A DNA stretch of 64,000 nt from Candidatus Nitrosopumilus sediminis (GCF_000299395.1 NC_018656.1:992001-1056000); one strand, 5' to 3'; counted from the stretch's first letter, positions 41,089-50,573 are shown. Numbers and translations: made by a program. Notes: generated by a model not told the origin, from the sequence alone.

Positions 41089-41243
41089 TTCAAAAGTGTG
41101 TTATAATTCTAGGATATAAACAATATGTACGATTAATTCTAAAGACCATACAGGCAGATCTTACGGATTCATCTTGGCTTCAGATCTATTTTCATGGTTT
41201 GAAACTCCAATACGCTTAAGTTCATTATTCTTTAAGAAAATTC

Positions 41244-41492
41244 ATGATAGAGCAAACAGATGCGAAAAAAGTCGTCGAAGTGATTGGAAATAATCTCATA
41301 GGGGTTTCACATGATTCAAGTAGCTTTGCAAAATTGCCTGACTCCTTTTGGGGATACTTTGCAAGAGGCCATGACAAAAAAGGAACGTTTGGAGTAATTG
41401 TAACCTATTCTGAGGAGGGAAAAGATGTGGATGAATTAATCAAAATGTACGAAGAATGGGCTGCAAAAAACAAAACCAAAAATTCAGAATGA
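41244..41492 (+). CDS. Small uncharacterised protein
   Basis: An 82-residue protein: a helix (DAKKVVEVIGNNLIGVS), an aromatic centre (PDSFWGYFARGHDKKGTFGV) and an acidic helix. Soluble, not recognised. It converges with the tiny zinc protein gene two bases away. Confidence 0.5.
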   Translation: MIEQTDAKKVVEVIGNNLIGVSHDSSSFAKLPDSFWGYFARGHDKKGTFGVIVTYSEEGKDVDELIKMYEEWAAKNKTKNSE

Positions 41493-41493
41493 T

Positions 41494-41625
41494 CTATTTT
41501 GTTTCTTTGAGTAGTTTGCGATATCCTTGACATTCTTTACAAATGGGCTTTCCTTTGTATTTCGGATTACCATCAGTAATTTTTAGTGTGCCCGGCACAG
41601 CTTTGCAAATACAGCAATCTACCAT
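41494..41625 (-). CDS. 43-residue zinc-ribbon micro-protein
   Basis: A 43-residue protein with two CxxC knuckles 24 residues apart (CCICK near the start and CKECQGYRKLL near the end), a typical zinc ribbon. ATG start. It converges with the gene at 41244. Likely a small nucleic-acid or protein-binding factor. Confidence 0.6.
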   Translation of the reverse strand: MVDCCICKAVPGTLKITDGNPKYKGKPICKECQGYRKLLKETK

Positions 41626-41705
41626 ACTGTTGGAACATAATGCCCAATTAATAAAAATTGATATTCTCTGAAAATAAATAAATTCAAAGAAAATAATTTA
41701 GTATA

Positions 41706-42062
41706 GTGTACAAATGTGATTATTGCGGATCATCTTTTGGAGACAGAATTTGTTATTTTTGTGAAAAAAGTTGTTGTACAAACTGTATGACTGATGACAG
41801 AACCCGTTGTAAAGACTGCTACATTCAAAAAAGAAAATTAAGCCCAAAACAAATCATCAAAAAAAATAAACCGTTACTAATTTTCATCGGATTGTTATGG
41901 TTGTATGCAGTATTTCCAGGACCATTCATTCCAGGACTAGATCCCAATTTTTATTTAATTTCGGCAGTAGCAGCAGTGTTAATCATGATTCCAGTAGGAT
42001 TTGCCATGTTCTTTTGGTCGTTAAATCCCCCTAAATCAGACGTAAAGAAAAGAAAAGACTAG
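41706..42062 (+). CDS. B-box-like zinc finger plus two membrane helices
   Basis: A 118-residue protein starting at GTG. The first 40 residues hold eight or more cysteines (CDYCGSSFGDRICYFCEK, then CCTNCMTDD and CKDC), an AN1/B-box-like zinc module. Two transmembrane helices (about 57-75 and 82-105) follow, then a basic tail. A zinc finger tethered to the membrane is common among small proteins of this phylum; role unknown. Confidence 0.65.
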   Translation: MYKCDYCGSSFGDRICYFCEKSCCTNCMTDDRTRCKDCYIQKRKLSPKQIIKKNKPLLIFIGLLWLYAVFPGPFIPGLDPNFYLISAVAAVLIMIPVGFAMFFWSLNPPKSDVKKRKD

Positions 42063-42545
42063 CAAAAAATCAAGTTTTTTACACTTTTTGATCTTTAACA
42101 TAAATTCAAAACAAAAAATCATGAATGCAAACTATGAAGTGTTTTTGTGGATAGTCCAAAACCAGAAAAAAACACATGACGAGTACATTCAAAGAATTTC
42201 CTAGATCTCACAGACATTATTGTCACTAGATGGCAATTTGGATCATTGTTAAATATGATTTTGACGTAATAGTATTGACGAGAAGCCGTTGTTCTGCGTA
42301 GTAGAATGATAGGTCTGGAAAACACATCATGTTAGGAAATACGTCCTGGATTCAGCGTGTTTTCCATGTATCTCGTTGTTTTCAATTATAGATTATATGT
42401 AAAAAGGCAGTCTCCCCCGTTTACGAACAAAAATCTGCGTTGCACCATAGTAGAACGATGGTGAGAATTGTTGGAAATTTCTTTTTATCTAGATTTTAAA
42501 AATCAAAATCATGATAGTCTAATCTAATAAAAATAAAAAAGGGGT
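42063..42545. other. Gene-free stretch
   Basis: About 480 bases with no convincing gene; short frames here lack protein-like composition. It contains a hairpin (CACCAT 42443-42448 with ATGGTG 42458-42463) and the string AGTCTCCCCCG (42409-42419) also seen at 25976. Possibly untranslated or regulatory. Confidence 0.4.
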
Positions 42546-43304
42546 TTAAGCTATACAGAGTTCTATTACTTTGTGGATAGCTATTGTTCCTGAATTTGTA
42601 ATTGAACCACTACACAAGTTGAGTATGTTTCCCCAGTTAGTGATTGTGTTACTATTAGAAAACAATCCGTCATTTAGAATTGTATCAAAATTCATAACTG
42701 GACCACTGTTGGTGAATGTGCCTGATGTCATGATGGTGCCGCTGTTGACTAAGTTCAAAGAGTTGGTAAATGTACCGCTACTAATTAGTACGCCATCTAC
42801 ACCTACTTTGATAGCTCCAGATGTTGTAATTACACCAGTGCTTGTCAAGTAACCTTCATTTTTTATAACACCTGTTGGGCCGTTAGTAATTGTTCCAGAG
42901 GATGTTAGTTCACCAATGTTCTTGAAAGGACCGCTATTTGTTATTGTACCTTTAGTGCTATCAATAACACCATTATTGGTAAATTCACCAGATGTTGTAA
43001 TTACACCACCACTTGCAATGTGGATTGTTCCACGGTTTACTATAACACCACTACTAGTGACGCTACCAATGCTAAAAGTGGTATCTGAACCGATAATTAG
43101 TTTATCAGTTGGGCCAATTACAAGAGTTCCAACTACACATGTTGAAGTAACAGAGTTCCATGCTCCACCTATAGCTGGAGCATTACAAGATATTTTATCA
43201 TCGACGGTAGAAACTAATGCCGATGCGTCTTGACCAGTAAAGGCTAAAACAGAAACTAATGCAACTAATACAGGAAGTATTAGAATTTGCTTTGTATTTG
43301 TCAT
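42546..43304 (-). CDS. Secreted beta-helix-like repeat protein
   Basis: A 252-residue protein with an N-terminal signal peptide (about 1-28, LPVLVALVSVLAFTGQDASA). About ten imperfect repeats rich in Ser, Thr, Asn and Gly follow, of the form (I/F)TNSG(T/P)(I/F)xN. Repeats of this kind stack into a beta-helix or beta-roll and are common in surface adhesins. The C-terminus ends in two Cys-containing strands. It is probably exported and surface-bound; ligand unknown. Confidence 0.75.
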   Translation of the reverse strand: MTNTKQILILPVLVALVSVLAFTGQDASALVSTVDDKISCNAPAIGGAWNSVTSTCVVGTLVIGPTDKLIIGSDTTFSIGSVTSSGVIVNRGTIHIASGGVITTSGEFTNNGVIDSTKGTITNSGPFKNIGELTSSGTITNGPTGVIKNEGYLTSTGVITTSGAIKVGVDGVLISSGTFTNSLNLVNSGTIMTSGTFTNSGPVMNFDTILNDGLFSNSNTITNWGNILNLCSGSITNSGTIAIHKVIELCIA

Positions 43305-43446
43305 TATACGTCTTATGAAATTTACTGTATTAACTCACGCTGACATGAATGTTGGTTTGAGGCACATGTTTGATAGTATAGTAGACAAATATGTCAATAT
43401 ATTGAACGTTAGATAATTGTTGAATGGTTTTTCTATCCTTTCAGTG

Positions 43447-43830
43447 TCAATTCAGAGATTCATTGATTTTCTCAGTATCTGTAAATTGTCGGAATTGAAC
43501 TATTTTTTCATCTTTGATATGATAGACATGTGAAAAGGATACCTCAAATGATTTGTCTTTTTTTGAAATTCCCCGATATTTGCCAGTTACCATGATATGA
43601 TCTTTCATGTCTCTGATGCTCTCTGGAATAGCGTGAAATTCTTTAAAGTTTGATAGCATTTTTGGAAAGTATTCTTTGAAAACTACATCTTTTCCTACAA
43701 ACACTCCGCCATTTGGCATTCCTTCTGATAACTGCCATTCAATGTCATCATCACACAACTCAAGATAGGTTTCTTGGTCTTTGTTTTTGAAAGCATGATA
43801 GAATTTTTTTATCAATTCCACATTTGTCAT
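43447..43830 (-). CDS. SnoaL-like/NTF2-fold protein
   Basis: A 127-residue protein with the NTF2/SnoaL layout: an N-terminal helix (VELIKKFYHAFKNKDQETYL), DDIEWQLS, then strands ending in SHVYHIKDEKIVQFRQFTDT. This cone-shaped fold serves as an isomerase or binding pocket. The active site cannot be told by eye. Monocistronic. Confidence 0.8.
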   Translation of the reverse strand: MTNVELIKKFYHAFKNKDQETYLELCDDDIEWQLSEGMPNGGVFVGKDVVFKEYFPKMLSNFKEFHAIPESIRDMKDHIMVTGKYRGISKKDKSFEVSFSHVYHIKDEKIVQFRQFTDTEKINESLN

Positions 43831-43927
43831 AAACCAAATTTGAATAATCCACTAATAATTAATTTCCAACAAACAAACTCACGTCATAATCCTAGTTATT
43901 ACCAACTATTCAGGCACAAAAGAGGTG

Positions 43928-44071
43928 TTATTTTACAACCTTTTTAAGTTCGTCATTAATTACACTTGAAAAACTTACAGATTCTGTAGATTTGCTAATC
44001 TTTTTTGATTGAATCATTCTTAATTTTTTTATTAGATCATCATCTAAAACAATTGTTATTCTTTTTCCCAT
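43928..44071 (-). CDS. 47-residue ribbon-helix-helix protein
   Basis: A 47-residue protein: strand KRITIVLDDDLIKKLRMIQ then a loop and a second helix SVSFSSVINDELKKVV, the RHH/CopG pattern. It begins with ATG at 44071 and is probably a DNA-binding repressor or lone antitoxin; no partner gene is adjacent. The flanking stretches between 43831 and 44247 contain no other gene. Confidence 0.65.
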   Translation of the reverse strand: MGKRITIVLDDDLIKKLRMIQSKKISKSTESVSFSSVINDELKKVVK

Positions 44072-44247
44072 GTTAATTAGATTGAGCATTTAAAATTAGT
44101 ATTTATTTGACGCGGTTATGAATGCAATTTCATAATCGATTCAAATATGAATTGATTCATTTTCAAATTAAATTCCCATCAAACAAACTCACATCATAAC
44201 TCTAGTTATATCGCACAATTCGTGACTGCAAGGGGGGGATTCCCTTT

Positions 44248-45261
44248 TTACAGATTATCTGTAATCTGTTTAGTAAATTCTGTAGTACTACTAGTTCCGC
44301 CAATGTCTTTTGTTTTCACACCAGATTTTACTAGATCAAATATGACAGATTCCAGTTTTTCTCCAACTTCAATACATTTGGAATCATTGTGTTTGTTTCC
44401 CAACCAGTCAAGCATCATCTTAATTGATAACAAAAAGGATGAAGGATTTGCAATGTTTTGTCCTGCAATATCAAAAGCAGCACCATGAACGGGTTCAAAC
44501 AATGCAAAATTATCTCCAATGTTAGCAGCTGGAGCCATCCCCAATCCACCTACTACTTGTGAAGATTCATCAGATAAAATATCACCAAACAAGTTAGTAG
44601 TTACAACAACATCAAACTGCTCTGGTTGTCGAATCAAATTCATGGCACATGCATCAACATACATCTCCTCAAATGCAATATCAGGATAATCTTTAGAAAC
44701 ATCAGTGCAAGCTTTTGCAAACATACCATCTGTAACTCGCATCACGTTTGATTTGTGAACACATGTGACTTTTCTCATAGAGTCACGTTGTTTGGCAGTT
44801 TCAAAAGCATATCTTGCTATTCTCTTAGAAGCAGCTTCAGAAATTATTCTTAGAGCTACAGAAGAATCACCTAAGCTAAATTCTTTGCCAGTGTAAAGAT
44901 CCTCAGTATTCTCTCGAACTATGACCATATCAATATCATCACGTAATGCAGGCATGTGTGGATATGACTTTGCAGGTCGAATATTGGCATAAAGATCAAG
45001 CATCCTCCTTAAAACAACAATTACATCAGCTGCACTTTCACCAACAGGGGCCTTCATACAAGCATCTGATTGTTTTATAGCAGCAACTGTTTCATCTGGA
45101 AGTGCTTTTCCAGTTTCAGATAAGGCCTTGTCCCCTGCAGATAATGTTGTAATATCAAATTTCAAATCGAGATTATCATGAATGGTATTCAAAACAGAAA
45201 CTACAGATTCAGATAATTCAGGACCTATCCCATCACCAGTAATCAATGAAATTTTGTACAT
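44248..45261 (-). CDS. leuB: 3-isopropylmalate dehydrogenase
   Basis: A 337-residue NAD-dependent beta-decarboxylating dehydrogenase. It opens with ISLITGDGIGPEL and continues with VIVRENTEDLYTG, VTCVHKSNVMRVTDGMF (the KxN motif) and TNLFGDILSDESSQVVGGLG. Its position after leuA and the ilv genes favours isopropylmalate over isocitrate as substrate. It is last in the ilvB-ilvN-leuA-leuB operon, 32 bases after leuA. Confidence 0.88.
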   Translation of the reverse strand: MYKISLITGDGIGPELSESVVSVLNTIHDNLDLKFDITTLSAGDKALSETGKALPDETVAAIKQSDACMKAPVGESAADVIVVLRRMLDLYANIRPAKSYPHMPALRDDIDMVIVRENTEDLYTGKEFSLGDSSVALRIISEAASKRIARYAFETAKQRDSMRKVTCVHKSNVMRVTDGMFAKACTDVSKDYPDIAFEEMYVDACAMNLIRQPEQFDVVVTTNLFGDILSDESSQVVGGLGMAPAANIGDNFALFEPVHGAAFDIAGQNIANPSSFLLSIKMMLDWLGNKHNDSKCIEVGEKLESVIFDLVKSGVKTKDIGGTSSTTEFTKQITDNL

Positions 45262-45293
45262 AACAGTATATCACATCAAGATAATTTTAGGAT

Positions 45294-46808
45294 TTATCGT
45301 ACCTGTTTTTCATGTAACAATTTTTTGAGCATGATATGATTAATGGCATCAATTACTGCTTTAACTGATGTAGTTACAATGTCTTCACCAACAGATTTTG
45401 CAGAGACTTTGTTTCCTAATGCATCTTCAACCTTTACTGTAACCTCACATAATGCACTAGAACCGCCAGAAATTGATGCTAATCCATAATCCTTAATTCT
45501 GATTTCAGAAAGCTTTCCAGTAATTTTTTGAATTGCATTTAGTGCTGCATCCACAGGTCCTACCCCATAATCAGTTCCGACATGGTCCTGACCATCAATG
45601 TTTAGTTTTACAAATGCATAAGGCATAGTTCCAATTCCAGTGGATACTGAGAATCCAGTTAGTTGAACAATTTTTTTGAGGTCTTTTTCTCCCAAGACGT
45701 CACTTGCAATAGAGAGCAACTCCACATCAGTGATCTGTTTTCCTTGGTCACCTAACACTTTGACTTTGTCTAAGATTTGCTGGGATTGTTCTTCAGTAGG
45801 TTTTACTCCATATTCAGAAAGCATTGCATTCATACCATGAACCCCTGCATGTTTTCCAACTTGAAGCCATCTTTTTCGTCCTACTAATTCCGGGCTAATC
45901 GGCTCGTATGTTAGCGGATTACTCAATACACCATGTGTATGAATTCCTGATTCATGGCCAAATGCGTTTGCTCCAACTATGGCCTTGTTAGGCTGAACAA
46001 TAATACCCACAGTTTTAGAGATAAATCTTGAGGCATCGTAAATTAATTCAGATTTGATGTTCGTCTCATATTTTTGATCATATGGTAAACACTTCAATGC
46101 CATAGAAAGTTCTTCTAATGAAGCATTACCAGCTCGTTCACCAATTCCATTTATTGTAACATGTGCACATGCAGCTCCTGCATGAATTCCTGCCAAAGAA
46201 TTTGCAACTGCCAATCCAAAATCATTATGACAATGAACACTTACTGGAAGTTTTGTAGCTTCTACTGTATCTTTAGTGATTTTTGCCATGTATTCAGGAG
46301 TAGAGTACCCCACAGTATCAGGAATGTTTACACGGTCTGCTCCGGCTTTTGCAACCTCGCCAAATACTTTTTTTAAAAATTCTCTATCAGTTCTAGAAGC
46401 ATCTTCAGCTGAAAATTCAACTTGCAATCCACGAGATTTTCCATACTCTACTGCTTCAATTGCTTTCTCAAGAGCTTGATCTCGAGTCATTTTGAGTTTA
46501 TGTTCTAAATGAATATCAGAAGTTGCAATGAATGTGTGGATGTAGTTTAATCCAGCGTCAACTGCAGCATCAATGTCTTTTTTAATAGTTCTTGTTAATC
46601 CTGCAATTTCACATGACAATCCTTCACTAGTAATCATTTTTACTGCTTTTAACTCACCTTCAGAGATTACTGGAAAACCAGCTTCAATTGCATCAACACC
46701 AAGTTCATCGAGTTTTTTGGCAATGGATAATTTTTGATCTGGAGATAAAGAAACACCAATTGTTTGTTCCCCATCTCTTAATGTTGTATCAAATATTCTA
46801 ATTTTCAT
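45294..46808 (-). CDS. leuA: 2-isopropylmalate synthase
   Basis: A 504-residue enzyme with the catalytic barrel (DTTLRDGEQTIGVSLS near residues 7-22, HCHNDFGLAVANSLAG and the later HESGIHTHG). A C-terminal LeuA dimer domain (GTDYGVGPVDAALNAIQ) binds leucine for feedback control. It condenses acetyl-CoA with 2-oxoisovalerate. Citramalate or homocitrate synthase is possible but less likely in this context. Start overlaps the ilvN stop by four bases. Confidence 0.9.
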   Translation of the reverse strand: MKIRIFDTTLRDGEQTIGVSLSPDQKLSIAKKLDELGVDAIEAGFPVISEGELKAVKMITSEGLSCEIAGLTRTIKKDIDAAVDAGLNYIHTFIATSDIHLEHKLKMTRDQALEKAIEAVEYGKSRGLQVEFSAEDASRTDREFLKKVFGEVAKAGADRVNIPDTVGYSTPEYMAKITKDTVEATKLPVSVHCHNDFGLAVANSLAGIHAGAACAHVTINGIGERAGNASLEELSMALKCLPYDQKYETNIKSELIYDASRFISKTVGIIVQPNKAIVGANAFGHESGIHTHGVLSNPLTYEPISPELVGRKRWLQVGKHAGVHGMNAMLSEYGVKPTEEQSQQILDKVKVLGDQGKQITDVELLSIASDVLGEKDLKKIVQLTGFSVSTGIGTMPYAFVKLNIDGQDHVGTDYGVGPVDAALNAIQKITGKLSEIRIKDYGLASISGGSSALCEVTVKVEDALGNKVSAKSVGEDIVTTSVKAVIDAINHIMLKKLLHEKQVR

Positions 46809-47293
46809 GCTCCGCTCCTTTGCAAAGCAGCAACACCTGTTCGTGCAACATCAAGAATTCCAAACGGTTTTGCTAATTCCTCAAATGCTTTAATTTGATC
46901 AGGAGTAGCTGTTAATTCTACCATGATAGAGTCTTTTTTCACATCATGAACTTTGCCACCATATGCATTTGCCAATTTGTTAACTTCCATGCTATCATTA
47001 GCATTACTGAGTTTTATCTTAAAAAGGCTAAGTTCACGAAATACTGTTTTGTGCTCATCTAAATGCTCGACTTTTACAGTGTCAATCATTTTATCAAGTT
47101 GCTTTACAATCTGATCAATTCGCTTTTCATCGCCATATGTAGTGATAGTCATTTTAGAATAATCAGGATTTTCAGTTGTTCCAACTGAAATGCTATCAAT
47201 GTTGAAGTTTCGAGATCTGAAAAGATGAGTCACCTTAAACAAGATACCAGGTTTGTTTTCAACTAAAATAGAAAGAATTGCCCACATAATCAA
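46805..47293 (-). CDS. ilvN: Acetolactate synthase small (regulatory) subunit
   Basis: A 162-residue regulatory subunit: N-terminal ACT domain (LSILVENKPGILFKVTHLF, then RSRNFNIDSISVG) and a C-terminal ACT-like half. It activates the large subunit and mediates valine inhibition. It lies three bases after ilvB and overlaps leuA by four, so the operon is translationally coupled. Confidence 0.93.
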   Translation of the reverse strand: MIMWAILSILVENKPGILFKVTHLFRSRNFNIDSISVGTTENPDYSKMTITTYGDEKRIDQIVKQLDKMIDTVKVEHLDEHKTVFRELSLFKIKLSNANDSMEVNKLANAYGGKVHDVKKDSIMVELTATPDQIKAFEELAKPFGILDVARTGVAALQRSGA

Positions 47294-47296
47294 TCA

Positions 47297-49009
47297 CTAA
47301 GAGGGCAAGATCATTTCTTCAAGCGAAGTTCCAGGAGCTACAAATGGCAATACATCTTCTTCAGGATCAATTGGAATATCAATTACTGTTGCAACATCGC
47401 TGCTTAATGCAGTTTTAATTGCCTTGTCAAGTTCATCCATTGATTGAGCTCTGATTCCTTGAGCACCATAAGACTCTGCTAATTTAACATAATCAGGACA
47501 GCTTTGTTGGTCCACACCTATCATTCTTCTATCATAGAAAGTTCTCTGCCATTGAGCTACCATTCCCAATGTAGAATTGTTTAAGAGAAATACGATTACA
47601 GGAATATCTTCCAACACTGCAGTTGCAAGTGAATTTTCAGTCATAGCAAAGCTTCCATCACCTGCAATGTCAACTACAGGCACATCAGGTCTTGCAACTT
47701 TGGCACCAATTGCTGCAGGAAATCCCCATCCCATTGTACCAAGTCCAGTGGAGCTAAAGAAAGTTCCAGGTTGAATTACATCATAAAATAATGAGGCCCA
47801 CATTTGATGTTGGCCTACTTCTGTAGTCACAACAGATTCTTTTGGTAACAATTCACGGAGTTTACGTAAAATTTTAGCAGCACCCATTTCGCCTGGATGA
47901 AGTTTCAAGTTTTCTTTCCAGTAAGCTTTGGTCTCTTTGACATGTTTAATCCAAGGAGTCTCTTCAGATTTTTTGACAGCTCGCTGTAAAAGCAATTTTA
48001 CCATTACTCTAAGATTTACACGTACATCTCCAATTACAGCAATTTGTGCAGTTTGGTTCTTACCAATCTCTGCAGGATCAACATCCATATGGATAATTTT
48101 TAATCTCTTTTCAAATGCCTCAAACGTACCAACAGACCTGTCAGAAAATCTAGTACCAATTGCCAATACACAATCAGCTTCGGACATCATTTTGTTTGCC
48201 TCTGCATGTCCATGCATTCCAATTGGCCCTAAGGACAAAGGGTGATTTTCAGGAAATGCACCTTTTCCTTTGAAAGTAGTTACAACAGGAAGCATAAGAG
48301 TTTCAGCAATAGCTTGCAATTCAGCAAATGCAGATGATATTATAGTTCCACCACCAGCTAATATGATTGGTTTTTCTGCATGAAGTAGCATATCAATTGC
48401 TTTCTCAACATTGGCAATATCAGGATCTGCCCAAGGATGATATCCTTGAATTTTAAATTCGTCTGGAAAATTCATTGGCTCTTCATTTGTTTGTACGTCT
48501 TTTGGGATGTCAATTAACACAGGTCCAGGTCTCCCTGATTCAGCAATGAAGAATCCTTTTTTTACAACTTCTGGAATTTCACCAGCAGTTCTTGGTTGAA
48601 AAGCATATTTTACAACAGGGTTTGCCATTCCAATAATATCACTTTCTTGAAAAGCATCTTTGCCTATCATTCCAACAGGTACTTGTCCAGTTACTGCAAT
48701 CATCGGAGCAGAATCAGCTTGTGCAGTTGCAATTCCAGTTAAAATATTGGTAGCACCAGGACCAGATGTTGCAAAACACACACCTGGCTTTCTACTAACT
48801 CTGCCAAATCCATCAGCCATGTGGGCTGCGGACTGTTCATGTCTTGTTAAGATGTGTCTAATATTACAACGAGCAAATTCATCATACATCGGAAGATTTG
48901 CACCTCCAGGCAAGCCAAATACTTGTTTGACGCCTTCTTTTTCCATAGCCACCATCAAGGCTTTTGCACCTGTCATACTTTCCATTTTATTCATCAAATC
49001 AGCTTCCAT
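47297..49009 (-). CDS. ilvB: Acetolactate synthase large (catalytic) subunit
   Basis: A 570-residue thiamine-diphosphate enzyme. The catalytic Glu region is RHEQSAAHMADGFGRVS, the FAD-linked central domain has the PVVTTFKGKGAFPE stretch, and the diphosphate/Mg motif is GDGSFAMTENSLATAV ending in NNS. It makes acetolactate and acetohydroxybutyrate for branched-chain amino acids. First gene of the operon; ilvC, ilvD and leuCD are not in the window. Confidence 0.95.
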   Translation of the reverse strand: MEADLMNKMESMTGAKALMVAMEKEGVKQVFGLPGGANLPMYDEFARCNIRHILTRHEQSAAHMADGFGRVSRKPGVCFATSGPGATNILTGIATAQADSAPMIAVTGQVPVGMIGKDAFQESDIIGMANPVVKYAFQPRTAGEIPEVVKKGFFIAESGRPGPVLIDIPKDVQTNEEPMNFPDEFKIQGYHPWADPDIANVEKAIDMLLHAEKPIILAGGGTIISSAFAELQAIAETLMLPVVTTFKGKGAFPENHPLSLGPIGMHGHAEANKMMSEADCVLAIGTRFSDRSVGTFEAFEKRLKIIHMDVDPAEIGKNQTAQIAVIGDVRVNLRVMVKLLLQRAVKKSEETPWIKHVKETKAYWKENLKLHPGEMGAAKILRKLRELLPKESVVTTEVGQHQMWASLFYDVIQPGTFFSSTGLGTMGWGFPAAIGAKVARPDVPVVDIAGDGSFAMTENSLATAVLEDIPVIVFLLNNSTLGMVAQWQRTFYDRRMIGVDQQSCPDYVKLAESYGAQGIRAQSMDELDKAIKTALSSDVATVIDIPIDPEEDVLPFVAPGTSLEEMILPS

Positions 49010-49220
49010 AATTTTAATCTAGTAAATTTTAAGCACACTTTACAGTTGAACAATAAGAGGCAAACAATTGCCAAATATTCCTGTTAATGTAGTGTTCATT
49101 GAAATCAAAAAAATAATCAATTGATAATTAATAAAGATTCTCTGAATAATAATCGAGTTTTTGCGTATTTTGCTACAGAAGACTTAAACTCAGAATTTTC
49201 TTATCCGAAATTGAGCTGTT

Positions 49221-49619
49221 TTGACAGATAATGAAGAAATCATCAATGTTATTGAGACATTGTTTCAAGCAGGAATCACAAAAGAGCTATCAGTGCTAAA
49301 AGACATTCATCTGAATGATCCTAAATTTTCCAGTTTCAGCGATTTGCCCCCATATGATCTAAAAGACTATCAAAATACAATTGAACTTGAAGAATTAAAA
49401 TTTGTCAGCATCTCAGATTATTCTTATGAAATAAAGAATCCGAAGATCAGTATATTTGGAGAAACAGCAGTTGTGGCATTAGAATTAATTCAAAAAGGAA
49501 TGTTGGTAGATACAAAAGCATACACAGGTGAGCATATGGAAATTAGTGGACGTGCAACGTTTGTACTGGTAAAGCAACCAACATGGAAAATTGCACATAT
49601 CCACCTATCAAAAATTTAG
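49221..49619 (+). CDS. NTF2-fold (SnoaL/ketosteroid-isomerase-like) protein
   Basis: A 132-residue protein starting at TTG. It has an N-terminal acidic helix, a DPKFSSFSDLPPYDLK loop, and strands ISIFGETAVVALELIQKG then ATFVLVKQPTWKIAHIHLS. The final strand with WKIAHIH is typical of the DUF4440-type NTF2 fold. It converges with the LsrF-like gene four bases away. Role unknown. Confidence 0.7.
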   Translation: MTDNEEIINVIETLFQAGITKELSVLKDIHLNDPKFSSFSDLPPYDLKDYQNTIELEELKFVSISDYSYEIKNPKISIFGETAVVALELIQKGMLVDTKAYTGEHMEISGRATFVLVKQPTWKIAHIHLSKI

Positions 49620-49622
49620 TAA

Positions 49623-50573
49623 TTATTTCTGATTAAGATTTGGTTTGTTTTGATTAGGGTTGTTTGGTTTGTTTGGTTTGTTTGGTTTGTTTGATTTCTT
49701 TTGATTAGGGTTGTTTGGTTTGTTTGATTTCTTTTGATTAGGGTTGTTTGGTTTGTTTGATTTCTTTTGATTAGGTTTTTTCTTTGATTCCTCACTAACT
49801 AATTTTTTGTATAGTTTGAATGCTTGATCAACGTTTTGATTGTTGTGGACAATTGCTCTAACAGCCCTTATCATTGAAACGGGATGTTCTGATTGCCAGA
49901 TGTTTCTGCCCATATCAACACCAACTGCGCCTCCTTTGATTGCATTGTATGTTAATTGTAAGGCATCACGTTCTGGAATCTTTTTCCCACCTGCAACAAT
50001 TATTGGAACAGGACATGATTGGACAACTTTTTCAAAATTATCACAATAGTAAGTTTTGACAATATGAGCTCCTTGTTCAGCAGCTACTCTACATGCCAAT
50101 GACAGATATCGGGCATCTTTACCAAGCTCTTTTCCTACTGCAGTTACTGCCAATACAGGCAAGCCATATTTTGCAGCTTCACTAACTAGTTTTCCCAGAT
50201 TGACAATTGTTTGGTATTCATATTTTGAGCCTACAAAGATTGACATTGCTAGAGCACTAGCATTTAGTCTAATTGCATCTTCAATAGACACGGTTATGTC
50301 TTCTTGAGACAAATCCTCTCCAATAATACTTGACCCACCAGATACTCTCAACACCATTGGAGTATCAGTGGTTGCTGGCACAGATGCTCTTTGAACACCT
50401 CTAGTAAGCATAAGAGAATCACAATGTTTCAAAAGAGGTGCGATGACTTTTTTTGGGTCTTCTAATTTTTCAGTAGGGCCAAGAAAATATCCATGGTCTA
50501 CTGCTAACATTAATGCGCGATTATTTTGCGGTTTAATTATACTGGAAATTCTATTTTTTAATCCCCAATCCAT
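49623..50573 (-). CDS. LsrF-like class I aldolase/thiolase with a repetitive basic tail
   Basis: About 316 residues from ATG 50573 (TTG 50594 is also in frame). The body closely recalls E. coli LsrF: DWGLKNRISSI, VDHGYFLGPT, LMLTRGVQRASVPATTDTP, KTYYCDNF with the Schiff-base Lys, VAGGKKIPERDALQ and GVDMGRNIWQSEHPV. LsrF acts as a thiolase on the phosphorylated AI-2 product; DhnA-type aldolases are relatives. After residue 264 the chain becomes an Asn/Lys/Pro-rich repeat of about 50 residues. An alcohol dehydrogenase gene lies upstream on the same strand. Confidence 0.8.
   Translation of the reverse strand: MDWGLKNRISSIIKPQNNRALMLAVDHGYFLGPTEKLEDPKKVIAPLLKHCDSLMLTRGVQRASVPATTDTPMVLRVSGGSSIIGEDLSQEDITVSIEDAIRLNASALAMSIFVGSKYEYQTIVNLGKLVSEAAKYGLPVLAVTAVGKELGKDARYLSLACRVAAEQGAHIVKTYYCDNFEKVVQSCPVPIIVAGGKKIPERDALQLTYNAIKGGAVGVDMGRNIWQSEHPVSMIRAVRAIVHNNQNVDQAFKLYKKLVSEESKKKPNQKKSNKPNNPNQKKSNKPNNPNQKKSNKPNKPNKPNNPNQNKPNLNQK
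49647..49775 (-). repeat. 33-bp tandem repeats encoding the NPNQKKSNKPN tail
   Basis: Three to four units of a 33-base repeat (in one block, ttttgattagggttgtttgg then a shared remainder) encode the 11-residue unit NPNQKKSNKPN. One unit contains extra 9-base insertions giving KPNKPN. Since 33 and 9 are multiples of three, the frame is kept while the copy number may vary. Confidence 0.8.

Noticed and set aside
42119-42325. 68-codon minus-strand frame in the gap before the beta-repeat protein
   Set aside because: Composition is not protein-like, no motif is seen, and no promoter or partner supports it.
42546-43304. Repeats of the secreted protein as a CRISPR-like array
   Set aside because: Repeats are imperfect, in frame and without spacers; they encode a beta-repeat protein.
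44220-44247. GGGGGGGATTCCC string after leuB as a terminator
   Set aside because: On the leuB coding strand it is not followed by a T-tract, so a terminator is not supported.
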